Positions 44,509-52,921 of a stretch of DNA of 64,000 nucleotides are shown here, one piece after another. Made by a program: the position numbers and the translations under genes. Below the pieces are notes generated by a model, which searched no databases, had not been told where the DNA came from, and saw nothing but the letters and a program-made list of their open reading frames with translations. Positions within the stretch are counted from its first letter, which is position 1, and each line of letters begins with the position of its first letter. Source of the stretch: Elioraea tepida. GTDB lineage: Bacteria; Pseudomonadota; Alphaproteobacteria; Acetobacterales; Acetobacteraceae. Where the stretch lies: NCBI RefSeq assembly GCF_019203965.1, contig NZ_CP076448.1, positions 2,929,001 to 2,993,000 of the forward strand, read 5' to 3'.

Positions 44509-45434
44509 GCCGGATCCTCGTCATCAAGCACGGCGCTCTCGGCGACCTCGTCCAGGCCTTCGGGCCCTTCGCCGCGATCCGCGCGCATCATCCGAGCGCG
44601 ACGATCACGCTTCTGACCACCCCGCCTTTCGCCCCCTTGATGGCGAAGGCACCCTGGTTCGACCGCATCGAGGTGGACCATCGCCCGCCGTCGTGGAACC
44701 TGTTCGCCTGGCGCCGGCTCGGCCGACGCCTCGCCGCGGCAGGCTACCGGCGGGTCTACGACCTCCAGACCTCCGACCGCTCGGCCCGGATCTTCCTCGC
44801 GATGCGTCTCTACGGGGCGCGGCCCGAATGGAGCGGCATTGCCCCGGCGGCCTCGCACCCGCATGACAACCCGAACCGCACTGCCATGCACACGCTCGAC
44901 CGTCAGCGCGAGCAGCTCGAGATGGCGGGGATCACCGACTTCCCGCCGCCCGAGCTCGGCTGGCTCGTGGGCGATGCCGGCCGGTTCGGCCTGCCGCGGC
45001 CGTTCGCTCTTCTCGTCCCTGGCGCGTCGCCGCACCGTCCGGGAAAGCGCTGGCCGGCGGACGGCTACGGCGCTTTGGCCGCTCACCTCGTTCGCGTCGG
45101 ACTGACGCCGGTAATCCTCGGCACGGCCGCCGAGGCAGAGATCGCGGCGTCGATCCGCCGCCTCTGCCGGCACGCGATCGACCTCACCGGCAGGACCGGG
45201 CTCGACGACATCGCCGCTCTCGCTGCCGCCGCGACGCTTGCCGTCGGCAACGATACCGGCCCGATGCACCTGATCGCGGTGATGGGTACGCCCTCGCTCG
45301 TTCTGTTCTCCGCCGACAGCGACCCTGCCCTCTGCGCCCCGCGCGGGCCGCGCGACACCGTGCGCATCCTGCGGGTCCCTGACCTGCGCACGCTCGCCCC
45401 CGAAACCGTCATCGCCTCCCTGCCCGCGCCTTGA
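44505..45434 (+). CDS. Glycosyltransferase family 9 (heptosyltransferase-like)
   Basis: Protein of 309 residues with RILVIKHGALGDLVQAFGPFAAIR, the GT9 N-terminus, and the C-terminal donor site LLVPGASPHRPGKRWPADGYGALA and LAVGNDTGPMHLIAVMGTPSLVLF. These are the signatures of ADP-heptose:LPS heptosyltransferases, though the sugar may differ. GTG 44505 overlaps the stop of the GT4 gene by 4 bases. Confidence 0.9.
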   Translation: MSRILVIKHGALGDLVQAFGPFAAIRAHHPSATITLLTTPPFAPLMAKAPWFDRIEVDHRPPSWNLFAWRRLGRRLAAAGYRRVYDLQTSDRSARIFLAMRLYGARPEWSGIAPAASHPHDNPNRTAMHTLDRQREQLEMAGITDFPPPELGWLVGDAGRFGLPRPFALLVPGASPHRPGKRWPADGYGALAAHLVRVGLTPVILGTAAEAEIAASIRRLCRHAIDLTGRTGLDDIAALAAAATLAVGNDTGPMHLIAVMGTPSLVLFSADSDPALCAPRGPRDTVRILRVPDLRTLAPETVIASLPAP

Positions 45435-45504
45435 CGCCGGGCGGCGCTGGGCCGCATAGGCTCCGCTTCCGCTCCTCCCCAGAGGACGTGCCGGAGGTCT
45501 CCCA

Positions 45505-47463
45505 ATGCCCGCGCTCACCCTGCCTGACGGTTCGGTCCGCTCCTTCGAGGGCCCCGTCACGGGCGCGACACTCGCGGCGTCGATCGGGCCGGGCCTCGCC
45601 AAGGCCGCGATCGCCATCATGGTCGATGGCGAGCTGTGGGACCTCTCCCGCCCGATCGAGCACGACGCCACCGTCCGGCTGATCACCCGGAAGGACCCCG
45701 AGGCGCTCGAGCTGATCCGGCATGACTGCGCCCACGTTCTCGCCGAAGCCGTGCAGGCCCTGTTCCCCGGCACGCAGGTGACGATCGGCCCGCCGATCGA
45801 GAACGGCTTCTACTATGACTTCGCGCGCGACACGCCGTTCACGCCCGAGGACTTCCCCGCGATCGAGGCGAAGATGGCCGAGATCATCGCCCGCGGCGCC
45901 CCGTTCGAGCGGATCGTCACCACCCGCCACGAGGCGATCGCCCTCTTCGCCGCCAAAGGCGAGAAGTACAAGGTCGAGCTGATCCAGGACCTGCCGCGCG
46001 GCGAGACCATCACGCTTTACCGCCAAGGCGAGTGGATCGACCTCTGCCGCGGCCCGCACATGCCGACGGTGGGCCATGTGGGCGATGCGTTCAAGCTGAT
46101 GAAGGTCGCCGGCGCCTACTGGCGTGGCGACCATCGCAACGCGATGCTGACGCGGATCTACGGCACGGCCTGGCGCGACCGGGGCGAACTCGAGGCATAC
46201 TTGCGCCAGCTCGAGGAGGCGGAGCGGCGTGACCATCGGCGCATCGGCCGCGCGATGGGCCTGTTCCATCTCCAGGAGGAGGCGGTCGGGTCGGTGTTCT
46301 GGCACCCGAAGGGCTGGCGGCTCTGGCGCACGGCTGAGGCCTATCTGCGCCGCCGGCTCGAGGCCGCCGGCTACCAGGAGGTGCGGACACCGCAGCTCGT
46401 CGACCGGGCGCTGTGGGAGGCCTCGGGACACTGGGAGAAGTATCGTGAGCACATGTTCGTCGCCGAGGTGGAGGACGAGCGGGAGAAGGGCCGCGTTCTC
46501 GCACTGAAGCCGATGAACTGCCCCTGCCACGTGCAGATCTTCAACACCACCGTCCGCTCCTACCGCGATCTGCCGCTCAGGCTTGCCGAGTTTGGCGCCT
46601 GCCACCGCTACGAACCCTCGGGCGCTCTGCACGGCATCATGCGCGTTCGCGCCTTCACGCAGGACGATGCGCACATCTTCTGCGAGGAGAGCCAGATCGC
46701 CGAGGAGACGGTTCGGTTCGTCGAGCTGCTTGCAACCGTCTACCGCGACTTCGGTTTCCCGAGCTTCCGCGTGAAGTTCGCCGACCGCCCCGCCGTTCGT
46801 GCCGGAAGCGACGCGACCTGGGACCGTGCCGAAGCGGCGCTGAAGGAAGCCTGCCGGATCGCCGGGGTCGGCTACGAGCTCAATCCGGGCGAGGGGGCGT
46901 TTTACGGGCCGAAGCTCGAGTTCGTGCTGCGCGATGCGATCGGTCGCGACTGGCAGTGCGGCACGCTTCAGGTCGATTTCGTTCTGCCCGAGCGGCTCGA
47001 TGCCGTCTATGTCGCGCCCGACGGCTCGCGCCGGCGGCCGGTGATGCTGCACCGGGCGATCCTCGGCAGTTTCGAGCGTTTCCTCGGGATCCTGATCGAG
47101 CAGTATGCGGGGCGTTTCCCGCTCTGGCTCGCGCCGCTTCAGGTCGTGGTCGCGCCCATCACCTCGGAGTTCGACGGCTATGCAAAGGAGGTCGCGGCCG
47201 CCTTCGCCGCCGCCGGGCTTGCGGTCGAGACCGACCTCTCGACGACGAAGATCACCGCCAAGATCCGCGAGCATTCAGTGGCGCATGTGCCGGTGATCGC
47301 GGTGGTCGGGAGGAGGGAGGCGGAGTCGCGCTCCGTGGCGCTGAGGCGGCTCGGCGGCGAGGCGCAGACGGTGCTTCCCCTGGCGGAGGCGGTCTCGACG
47401 CTCGCCGCGGAGGCGACGCCGCCCGACCTGCGGGCACCGATGCCGGTTGAAGCCGCCGCCTGA
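45505..47463 (+). CDS. thrS: Threonyl-tRNA synthetase
   Basis: Class II synthetase charging tRNA-Thr, 652 residues. Domains: TGS (1-65), editing domain with [17 protein letters not shown] and the later Cys/His of [16 protein letters not shown], catalytic core with motif 1 region [41 protein letters not shown] and motif 2 [31 protein letters not shown] (key parts), motif 3 [21 protein letters not shown], and the anticodon-binding domain. It is followed 47 bases later by infC, the classical thrS-infC order. Confidence 0.96.
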   Translation: MPALTLPDGSVRSFEGPVTGATLAASIGPGLAKAAIAIMVDGELWDLSRPIEHDATVRLITRKDPEALELIRHDCAHVLAEAVQALFPGTQVTIGPPIENGFYYDFARDTPFTPEDFPAIEAKMAEIIARGAPFERIVTTRHEAIALFAAKGEKYKVELIQDLPRGETITLYRQGEWIDLCRGPHMPTVGHVGDAFKLMKVAGAYWRGDHRNAMLTRIYGTAWRDRGELEAYLRQLEEAERRDHRRIGRAMGLFHLQEEAVGSVFWHPKGWRLWRTAEAYLRRRLEAAGYQEVRTPQLVDRALWEASGHWEKYREHMFVAEVEDEREKGRVLALKPMNCPCHVQIFNTTVRSYRDLPLRLAEFGACHRYEPSGALHGIMRVRAFTQDDAHIFCEESQIAEETVRFVELLATVYRDFGFPSFRVKFADRPAVRAGSDATWDRAEAALKEACRIAGVGYELNPGEGAFYGPKLEFVLRDAIGRDWQCGTLQVDFVLPERLDAVYVAPDGSRRRPVMLHRAILGSFERFLGILIEQYAGRFPLWLAPLQVVVAPITSEFDGYAKEVAAAFAAAGLAVETDLSTTKITAKIREHSVAHVPVIAVVGRREAESRSVALRRLGGEAQTVLPLAEAVSTLAAEATPPDLRAPMPVEAAA

Positions 47464-47510
47464 TGTGCCCATTCTCAACGTCGTGTGACAACGGCAAGGA
47501 GGCCTGAGCC

Positions 47511-48047
47511 ATCGCCCGTCCGACCATGGTGGCGCCGCCGACCCGCGAGGGCCCGCGCGTCAACGAGGAGATCCGAATCCCCCTGGTGCGCCTGATCGGC
47601 AGCAACGGGGAGATGATCGGCATCATGCCCACCCGCGAGGCGCTTCATCGCGCAATGCAGGAGGGGCTCGATCTCGTCGAGATCTCCCCCGGGGCCGACC
47701 CGCCCGTGTGCAAGATCCTCGATTTTGGCAAGTTCAAATACGAGCAGCAGAAAAAGAAGAGCGAGGCCCGGAAGAAGCAGAAGATCGTCGAGATCAAGGA
47801 GATCAAGGTCCGCCCCAACATCGACGATCACGACTATGACGTGAAGCTTCGGCAGATGAAGAACTTCATCGCCGAGGGCGACAAGGTGAAGGTGACGCTC
47901 CGGTTCCGCGGCCGCGAGATGGCGCATCTCGACCTCGGCATGAAGGTGCTCGAGCGCGTGAAGGCCGAGCTCGAGCCGGTGGCGAAGGTCGAGCAGATGC
48001 CGCGGATGGAGAACCGGCAGATGGTGATGGTGCTGACGCCGCGCTGA
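47511..48047 (+). CDS. infC: Translation initiation factor IF-3 with probable AUC start
   Basis: Keeps 30S subunits free and proofreads initiator selection. The core is complete: [90 protein letters not shown], ending MVMVLTPR. The perfect AAGGAGG at 47496-47502 is eight bases before ATC at 47511, giving (M/I)[13 protein letters not shown]; the next ATG, at 47526, is too far from it. Rare AUU/AUC starts let IF-3 repress its own mRNA in E. coli and relatives, so the same autoregulation is likely here. Length 178. Confidence 0.9.
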   Translation: MARPTMVAPPTREGPRVNEEIRIPLVRLIGSNGEMIGIMPTREALHRAMQEGLDLVEISPGADPPVCKILDFGKFKYEQQKKKSEARKKQKIVEIKEIKVRPNIDDHDYDVKLRQMKNFIAEGDKVKVTLRFRGREMAHLDLGMKVLERVKAELEPVAKVEQMPRMENRQMVMVLTPR

Positions 48048-48428
48048 CCGCGGGGTCGGGCCTCGCCCCCGGCGGCGGCGCCGCGATGTATCCGTGAGGT
48101 CTTCCGGCGTAGGGTGCCGCTCGCGAGGTGTGGCGGGCGAACGCACGGTCGCTGGGGTGTCGGTCTCTTTTCCAGGGTCCTGGAAACAGCGGAGCCGGGC
48201 ACGGGCCTTGTGGCCCGTCACTTGCGCCCTGATCATTCCGCCGCATCCAGGCGCGGGCGAGGCTCATTCCGGTCGGTTCCGAAACAGGTAGCTGGCGCTG
48301 ACAGCACTAGAGCGGTTTCCAGATGAGTGGAAACCGCTCTGGCCTTGTCTTGCGAGCATCTTCACGCATACGGCTGTTTCCAGCCGTATGCGATCTGCTC
48401 TAGGCGCGAGCAGGGGACACCCTGCCCG
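48048..48428. other. infC to Zorya-island junction, gene-free
   Basis: 381 bases. ACGGGCC/GGCCCGT (48201-48207 and 48212-48218) makes a 7-bp hairpin that could end the thrS-infC transcript. The REP-like element at 48307-48403 follows. No coding signal seen. Confidence 0.45.
48307..48403. repeat. REP-like palindromic element with CTAGAGC ends
   Basis: A 97-base element bounded by inverted CTAGAGC (48307-48313) and GCTCTAG (48397-48403). Inside are two perfect hairpins: AGAGCGGTTTCC (48309-48320) with GGAAACCGCTCT (48329-48340), and GCATACGGCTG (48366-48376) with CAGCCGTATGC (48381-48391) around TTTC. The composite form resembles dispersed intergenic palindromes of Alphaproteobacteria. No target-site duplication seen. 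It marks the start of the accessory segment. Confidence 0.65.
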
Positions 48429-49571
48429 CTAGCGTGGCAGGCGGCGAAGCCAGGCGATGTCACGATCCTGCTCGCCCTTGTGCGATAGCAGCGCTTCCCA
48501 GCCGCCGCCTGCAAGCGCGCGCGCATAGAGACGACCGGCATCATCTTCGCCTGTGCTGACGTGCCGCTCCCACCACCCCTCGGTGCCGCGGAGCTTCGTC
48601 CAGGACGGAGGAGGGCGAGCCGCGCTCTCCGCAAGCTCGCGCAGCGCGCGATAGAAGCTCGCGCGGTCGCGGAACTCGCCGCTCGCCACCACGATGCTGT
48701 CGCGGAGCAGCCGGACCCGAGGCAGTAGGCTCTCAAGCACGGTCGCGATCTCTTCCTGCAATCGGCGGGCGAGGCGGGGCGAAGCCGGGGCCGGGGCCGG
48801 TGCCGATGCATCGTCTGGGGCGCGCGGAAGCGATCCGTGCCCTTGCCGTGTCAGTTCCTCTCGCGCTCGGGCAAGGTCCGCCTCCAGTCCGGCGAGTCGT
48901 TCCGCCAAGTTGGCGGCCGTGCTCGCGTCCTCCTTGAGCCGGGCGACCTCTTCCCGAAGTGCCGCCGCTTCCGCTCGCGCCCGATCGAGTTCCGCTCGCA
49001 CCAGGCGAGCGCGCAGGTCCTCTCGCGCCTCGTCAGAAGGACCGGCTGCCGAGGGATGCGCCCCAAGGCTTCCCTCGACCAGTGCGGCAAGGGGGCGTCC
49101 GGTTGGCGGACGGACGACGCGCACGAACCAGTCGGCGTCGAGCCCATCGACAGGTTCGCCGAGCCAGGGGCCGCTGCGCAGCACCTCGAGACCGGCCCTC
49201 CGCAGACGCGTCTCGGCGGCGTCCCGGTCGGCGACCGAGCCGGCGATCAGCACCCAAGCCTCTTCGACACCCTCGATGATCGCCCACCGGCGCGCAGGTC
49301 CTGCCGGCGCGAGCGAGCCGTCGGCCGGGAGGCACTCGGATGGCGCCACGCCGGGGGCGCTGACATCGATCGTGTCGCCTGGTCCGACCGGAAAGGCGAG
49401 CCCGCGCCAGACAGCAGCCGGGCGGCCATCGCGCAAGCGCACCATCCTGCACCTGCGTTCCTCCAGAGCCTCGCCTCCGGCAAAAACGCGGATCAGTCGT
49501 GCTGGCAGGAGGTGTCGTGCACGAGCGTTCGGTTCTTCACCTTTAACACTATGTTGCAATATGACCTCCAT
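48429..49571 (-). CDS. Unrecognised coiled-coil protein divergent from zorA, RelE-like C-terminus
   Basis: About 380 residues; no family recognised over the whole length. Residues 30-165 look globular (VWRGLAFPVGPGDTIDVSAPG, DADWFVRVVRPPTGRP). Residues about 182-245 form a long heptad-rich coiled coil (ELDRARAEAAALREEVARLK, LEADLARAREEL), followed by a Pro/Ala linker. The last 65 residues (WTKLRGTEGWWERHVSTGED, GRLYARALAGGGWEALLSHK, QDRDIAWLRRL) have the spacing of RelE-type toxin cores. Start is uncertain: ATG 49571 lies only 12 bases from the zorA ATG on the other strand, while ATG 49445 would free the AT-rich 49530-49575 as a shared promoter. Position suggests a Zorya regulator or accessory; that is inference. 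Confidence 0.6.
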   Translation of the reverse strand: MEVILQHSVKGEEPNARARHLLPARLIRVFAGGEALEERRCRMVRLRDGRPAAVWRGLAFPVGPGDTIDVSAPGVAPSECLPADGSLAPAGPARRWAIIEGVEEAWVLIAGSVADRDAAETRLRRAGLEVLRSGPWLGEPVDGLDADWFVRVVRPPTGRPLAALVEGSLGAHPSAAGPSDEAREDLRARLVRAELDRARAEAAALREEVARLKEDASTAANLAERLAGLEADLARAREELTRQGHGSLPRAPDDASAPAPAPASPRLARRLQEEIATVLESLLPRVRLLRDSIVVASGEFRDRASFYRALRELAESAARPPPSWTKLRGTEGWWERHVSTGEDDAGRLYARALAGGGWEALLSHKGEQDRDIAWLRRLPR

Positions 49572-49583
49572 CACGTAGAACCC
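49530..49583. promoter_or_regulatory. AT-rich divergent promoter region of the Zorya island
   Basis: The stretch TTCTTCACCTTTAACACTATG through TTGCAATATGACC is the most A/T-rich sequence for several kilobases and lies at the divergent point of the coiled-coil gene and zorA. TATGTT/CAATAT on plus and CATATT/CATAGT on minus are -10 candidates; no clear -35 partner can be fixed. It probably drives both directions. Confidence 0.4.
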
Positions 49584-51857
49584 ATGCAGACGTTAGCGAG
49601 CATTATCACCAAGCCGTGGGTTATTGCCTCCCTCATCGGCATCCTGGTGATGTGGGCGGGGGGGTCGGCAGCGAAACTTTATCTCGGCACGCGGAGGCTG
49701 TCGCGGGAGCTGACGGACGCACGACGGCAGATCGAGGCGGCCGGGGACATCTTGGGCTTCGCCGCCAACTTCGAGCAACTTTCGGCGGAGCTCGAAAACA
49801 AGCCCTTCCTCGGCCCGCGCTGGCGCGAGTATCGCGAAGCGCTCCTTGTCCCGGCGCAGGTGAATCGACCGGTCCGCTCGACCGCGCAGGCCAGTCTCTG
49901 GTTCGACAGCGCCCAGCTCCTCCGCGCGGCAGGCGTTGATTCGCGCTACCACGCCGCGCTGCCGAACCTCCTCGTCGGTACTGGGCTTCTCTTCACCTTC
50001 CTCGGGCTCGCAGCGGCGCTCAGCACCGCAAGCGGCATCGTCGAGGCGGGCGCCTCGCAGGAACAGCGCAACGCCGCGCTCGAGCAGCTGCTCGCGACCG
50101 CCTCGTTCAAGTTCATCACCTCGCTCGTGGGACTGGGGCTCTCCATCGCCTACGCACTCCTGCGCAAGAACCGCCTGAAGCGGATCGACATCGAACTCGA
50201 CCGGTTCCTCGCCGCGCTGGAGAAGCGGCTGCCCCTGATCACCCCGGCGCAGCTGCAGGAGGAGGCCAACCGGCTGCTTGAGAAGCAGAACGACCGGCTC
50301 GAGACCTTCTCGACCGAGCTTGCCGTCAACATCGGCACGGCTTTCGACAAGGCGTTCGACCAGCGCCTCGGCGAGCATATCGGCCCCCTTACCGAGGCGA
50401 TGCAGAAGCTCGCGGGCAATGTGTCCGAGCGCAGCGAGAGCGCGATCGAGACGATGCTGACTGCCTTCCTCGAACGCCTGCAGGGCGGCACGGGCGATCG
50501 GATGCAGCAAGTCGCCGAGAACCTCGGCGCTCTGGGGGCGCGTCTCGAGGGCCTGCAGGCGGGTCTCGGCGAGGCTGCGGTCCGCATGGCCCAGTCGGCC
50601 GACGCGATGGCGGCACGGATGGGCGAGGGGGCGGAGCAGGCCCTAAGCCGCATCACCGACCAGATGGGCGGTCTTGCCGAGGTGCTTCGCTCTATCGCGG
50701 AGCAGACGAAAGGTGCTGCGGCCGACGCCGGGGCCAATTTGTCGGCGCGCATCGAAAGCGCTGCGGAAGAGTTCCAAAGGTCAGCCCGTGAGGTTGCTGA
50801 CACCATGGCCCAGGCGATGGACGCGATGCGGCGCCGGATGGGCGACGAGGCGGAGGCCGCCACGGCGCGCCTGTCGAAACAGCTCGAGGCGATGGTCGGC
50901 GAGCTACGGTCGCTTGCGGAAGCGAGCCGCTCGGCAGGGGCGGAGGCGTTCGAAGCGCTCGCGAACCGGATCGCCGCCGCCGCCTCGGGGTTCGAAGCGA
51001 CCGCCGCGAACGTCGCGAGGGTGATGGAGCAGGCTGGGGAGGCATCCGGTGGTGCCCTCGGGCGAGGGGCGGAGGACGCGGTCAGGCGCATCGCCGAGGC
51101 GACGGAAGGCATGCGCGCGGAGCTTCGGGCCATGCTCGAGGAGCTGCGCCAGAGTGTGAGCGCTGCCGGGGAGACCGTCCGCACGAGCGCTGCCGCCGGG
51201 GGCGAGGTCCTGCGCGGGTCCCTGGCGGAGGCTGCAGCGACGCTCGCGCGGGCAGCTGAGCAGGTCGAAGCGTCCGGGATCGCAGCCGGCAGGGCGGTGC
51301 GGGAGGGCGGCGAGGCAGCGGCTGGCCGGTTCGAGCAGGCATCGATTGCCCTCGCCGGACGGATCGAGGGGCTCGGCGCCGAGGCAAGGCGTCTCGGCGA
51401 GACGGTCCATCGCGTGGCGGACAAGGTCGCGGAGCTTGAACGTGCTGCCCAGGCCGCCGCTTCGCCGTTGGTTGCGACGGCGAGCGACCTCAAGTCGGCC
51501 GGAGCCTCCGTCGCGGAGGCGCTGCAGCCGCTGCGTACGGTCGCGCAGGGCTTACGCGACCTGACCGAGCAGGTTGCCGGCGCCGTGTCGCGGCTTGAAG
51601 CAACCCAGACAGCGGGCGCGCGCCTGATGGAAGCCATGACACAAGCCGCCGCGCGCTTCGATGGCGTGGACCGCGACCTTGCGCGCACGCTCGACCGGCT
51701 TCAGACCGGCCTCCGAGGCTTCACCCAGGAGGTCGGGAATTTCGTCGAGAAGACCGACACCAACCTCGCGAAGGCCGCGACTCATCTCAGCAGTTCGGTG
51801 AAGGCGCTCGAGGATACGCTCGCCGATTTCCTTAGTGAGATGAGGACGCCTCGATGA
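49584..51857 (+). CDS. zorA: Zorya anti-phage protein ZorA (MotA/TolQ-like channel with long tail)
   Basis: Inner-membrane proton-channel subunit of the Zorya defence motor. Length 757. Membrane helices at about 12-28 (WVIASLIGILVMWAGG), 127-149 (LPNLLVGTGLLFTFLGLAAAL) and 175-194 (FKFITSLVGLGLSIAYALL), the TolQ/MotA pattern. Residues 200-757 form one extremely long Ala/Glu/Arg-rich helical tail, the cytoplasmic tail that in studied Zorya systems carries the signal to effectors. The frame is open upstream to 48837, but ATG 49584 directly precedes the first membrane helix; ATG 49551 is possible. Overlaps zorB by ATGA. Confidence 0.93.
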   Translation: MQTLASIITKPWVIASLIGILVMWAGGSAAKLYLGTRRLSRELTDARRQIEAAGDILGFAANFEQLSAELENKPFLGPRWREYREALLVPAQVNRPVRSTAQASLWFDSAQLLRAAGVDSRYHAALPNLLVGTGLLFTFLGLAAALSTASGIVEAGASQEQRNAALEQLLATASFKFITSLVGLGLSIAYALLRKNRLKRIDIELDRFLAALEKRLPLITPAQLQEEANRLLEKQNDRLETFSTELAVNIGTAFDKAFDQRLGEHIGPLTEAMQKLAGNVSERSESAIETMLTAFLERLQGGTGDRMQQVAENLGALGARLEGLQAGLGEAAVRMAQSADAMAARMGEGAEQALSRITDQMGGLAEVLRSIAEQTKGAAADAGANLSARIESAAEEFQRSAREVADTMAQAMDAMRRRMGDEAEAATARLSKQLEAMVGELRSLAEASRSAGAEAFEALANRIAAAASGFEATAANVARVMEQAGEASGGALGRGAEDAVRRIAEATEGMRAELRAMLEELRQSVSAAGETVRTSAAAGGEVLRGSLAEAAATLARAAEQVEASGIAAGRAVREGGEAAAGRFEQASIALAGRIEGLGAEARRLGETVHRVADKVAELERAAQAAASPLVATASDLKSAGASVAEALQPLRTVAQGLRDLTEQVAGAVSRLEATQTAGARLMEAMTQAAARFDGVDRDLARTLDRLQTGLRGFTQEVGNFVEKTDTNLAKAATHLSSSVKALEDTLADFLSEMRTPR

Positions 51858-52921
51858 CGCCGCGCACCACATCCGAGCCTAACGAGGAGGGAGGAGAAGG
51901 CTATTTCGCCTCCGTCAGCGATCTGATGGTCGGGGTCCTGTTCGTCTTTCTCCTTATGCTGACCGTCTTTGCCCTGAATTTCCGGGCTGCGGAGCAGGAA
52001 CAGATGGTTGCGCTCGAGCGCTACCAGCGGCTTCGCGTCGAGGCCGACGAGATGCGGCGCCGCGCCGAGGAACAGGAGGCCGAGGCACGCCGGCTTGCTG
52101 ACGTCGTTCGGCTCGCGCTCGCGGACGCCGAGCGCGCGCGTGACGAGGCGGAGCGGCAGGCGGCTCTGGCGCGACTTGCGGAGGCGGAAGCACGACGGCA
52201 GGAGGAGCTCGCGCGCGAGCGTTCTGCCGAGGCGGAGGCCCTGCGTGCGCGGAACGAGCGCCTGCGGCTTGCGCTCGATGCGGCGATCGCGAGGCTGCAG
52301 CGCGAGATCCGCGAACGGGAGGAGGCGCGCAGCGAGCTCCTCGTTCGCCTTGCGGAGTCGCTCGCCGCGGAGGGGGTGAGCTTCCGGATCGATCAGCAAT
52401 CGGGGGTGCTGCGCCTGTCGGAGGACGTGCCCTTCGCTGTCGGTCGGTCTGATCTCACCGACCGTGCGCGTCGTACCGTCCGCGTCCTCGCCGAGGTCCT
52501 CGCCCGCATCCTGCCCTGCTTTGCCGCTGGAGCAGAACGTTTCGGATGCGGCCCGCGCGACGCACCGATCCTCGAGACGGTCCTCATCGAGGGCCACACA
52601 GATCAGCAGGGCTTCGCCACCCTCACCGCGCAGCAATCCGTTCTCGAGAACGATCGCCTCTCCGCCGCACGCGCGCTCAGCGTCTTCGCCGAGCTTCGGC
52701 GTCTGCAACCTTCCCTGGACGATCTGCGCAACAGCGAGGGCATTCCGCTGCTCGGCCTCTCCGGCTATGGCGAGCGCCGCCCTGTCGCGCCGGGCCTGAC
52801 GGAGGAAGCCTTCGCCCAGAACCGGCGGATCGATCTGCGGTTCGTTCTCTCCTCACGGACCTCGGAGGATGTGCGGCGCCTGATCGAGGAGATCGACGCC
52901 GTGCGCCGCGTTGCGCCATGA
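51854..52921 (+). CDS. zorB: Zorya anti-phage protein ZorB (MotB/OmpA-like)
   Basis: Stator partner of ZorA; anchors the motor to peptidoglycan. Length 355. One membrane helix at about 24-43 preceded by VSDLM, where Asp23 fits the proton-carrying Asp of MotB-like proteins. Residues about 45-165 are a continuous charged coiled coil (MRRRAEEQEAEARRLADVVR, RLAEAEARRQEELARERSAE). The C-terminal OmpA-like domain has VLIEGHTDQQG, NDRLSAARALSVFAEL, GYGERRPV and QNRRIDLRF. From memory E. coli type I ZorB is nearer 250 residues, so the stalk here is long. Overlaps zorC by ATGA. Confidence 0.93.
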   Translation: MTPRTTSEPNEEGGEGYFASVSDLMVGVLFVFLLMLTVFALNFRAAEQEQMVALERYQRLRVEADEMRRRAEEQEAEARRLADVVRLALADAERARDEAERQAALARLAEAEARRQEELARERSAEAEALRARNERLRLALDAAIARLQREIREREEARSELLVRLAESLAAEGVSFRIDQQSGVLRLSEDVPFAVGRSDLTDRARRTVRVLAEVLARILPCFAAGAERFGCGPRDAPILETVLIEGHTDQQGFATLTAQQSVLENDRLSAARALSVFAELRRLQPSLDDLRNSEGIPLLGLSGYGERRPVAPGLTEEAFAQNRRIDLRFVLSSRTSEDVRRLIEEIDAVRRVAP

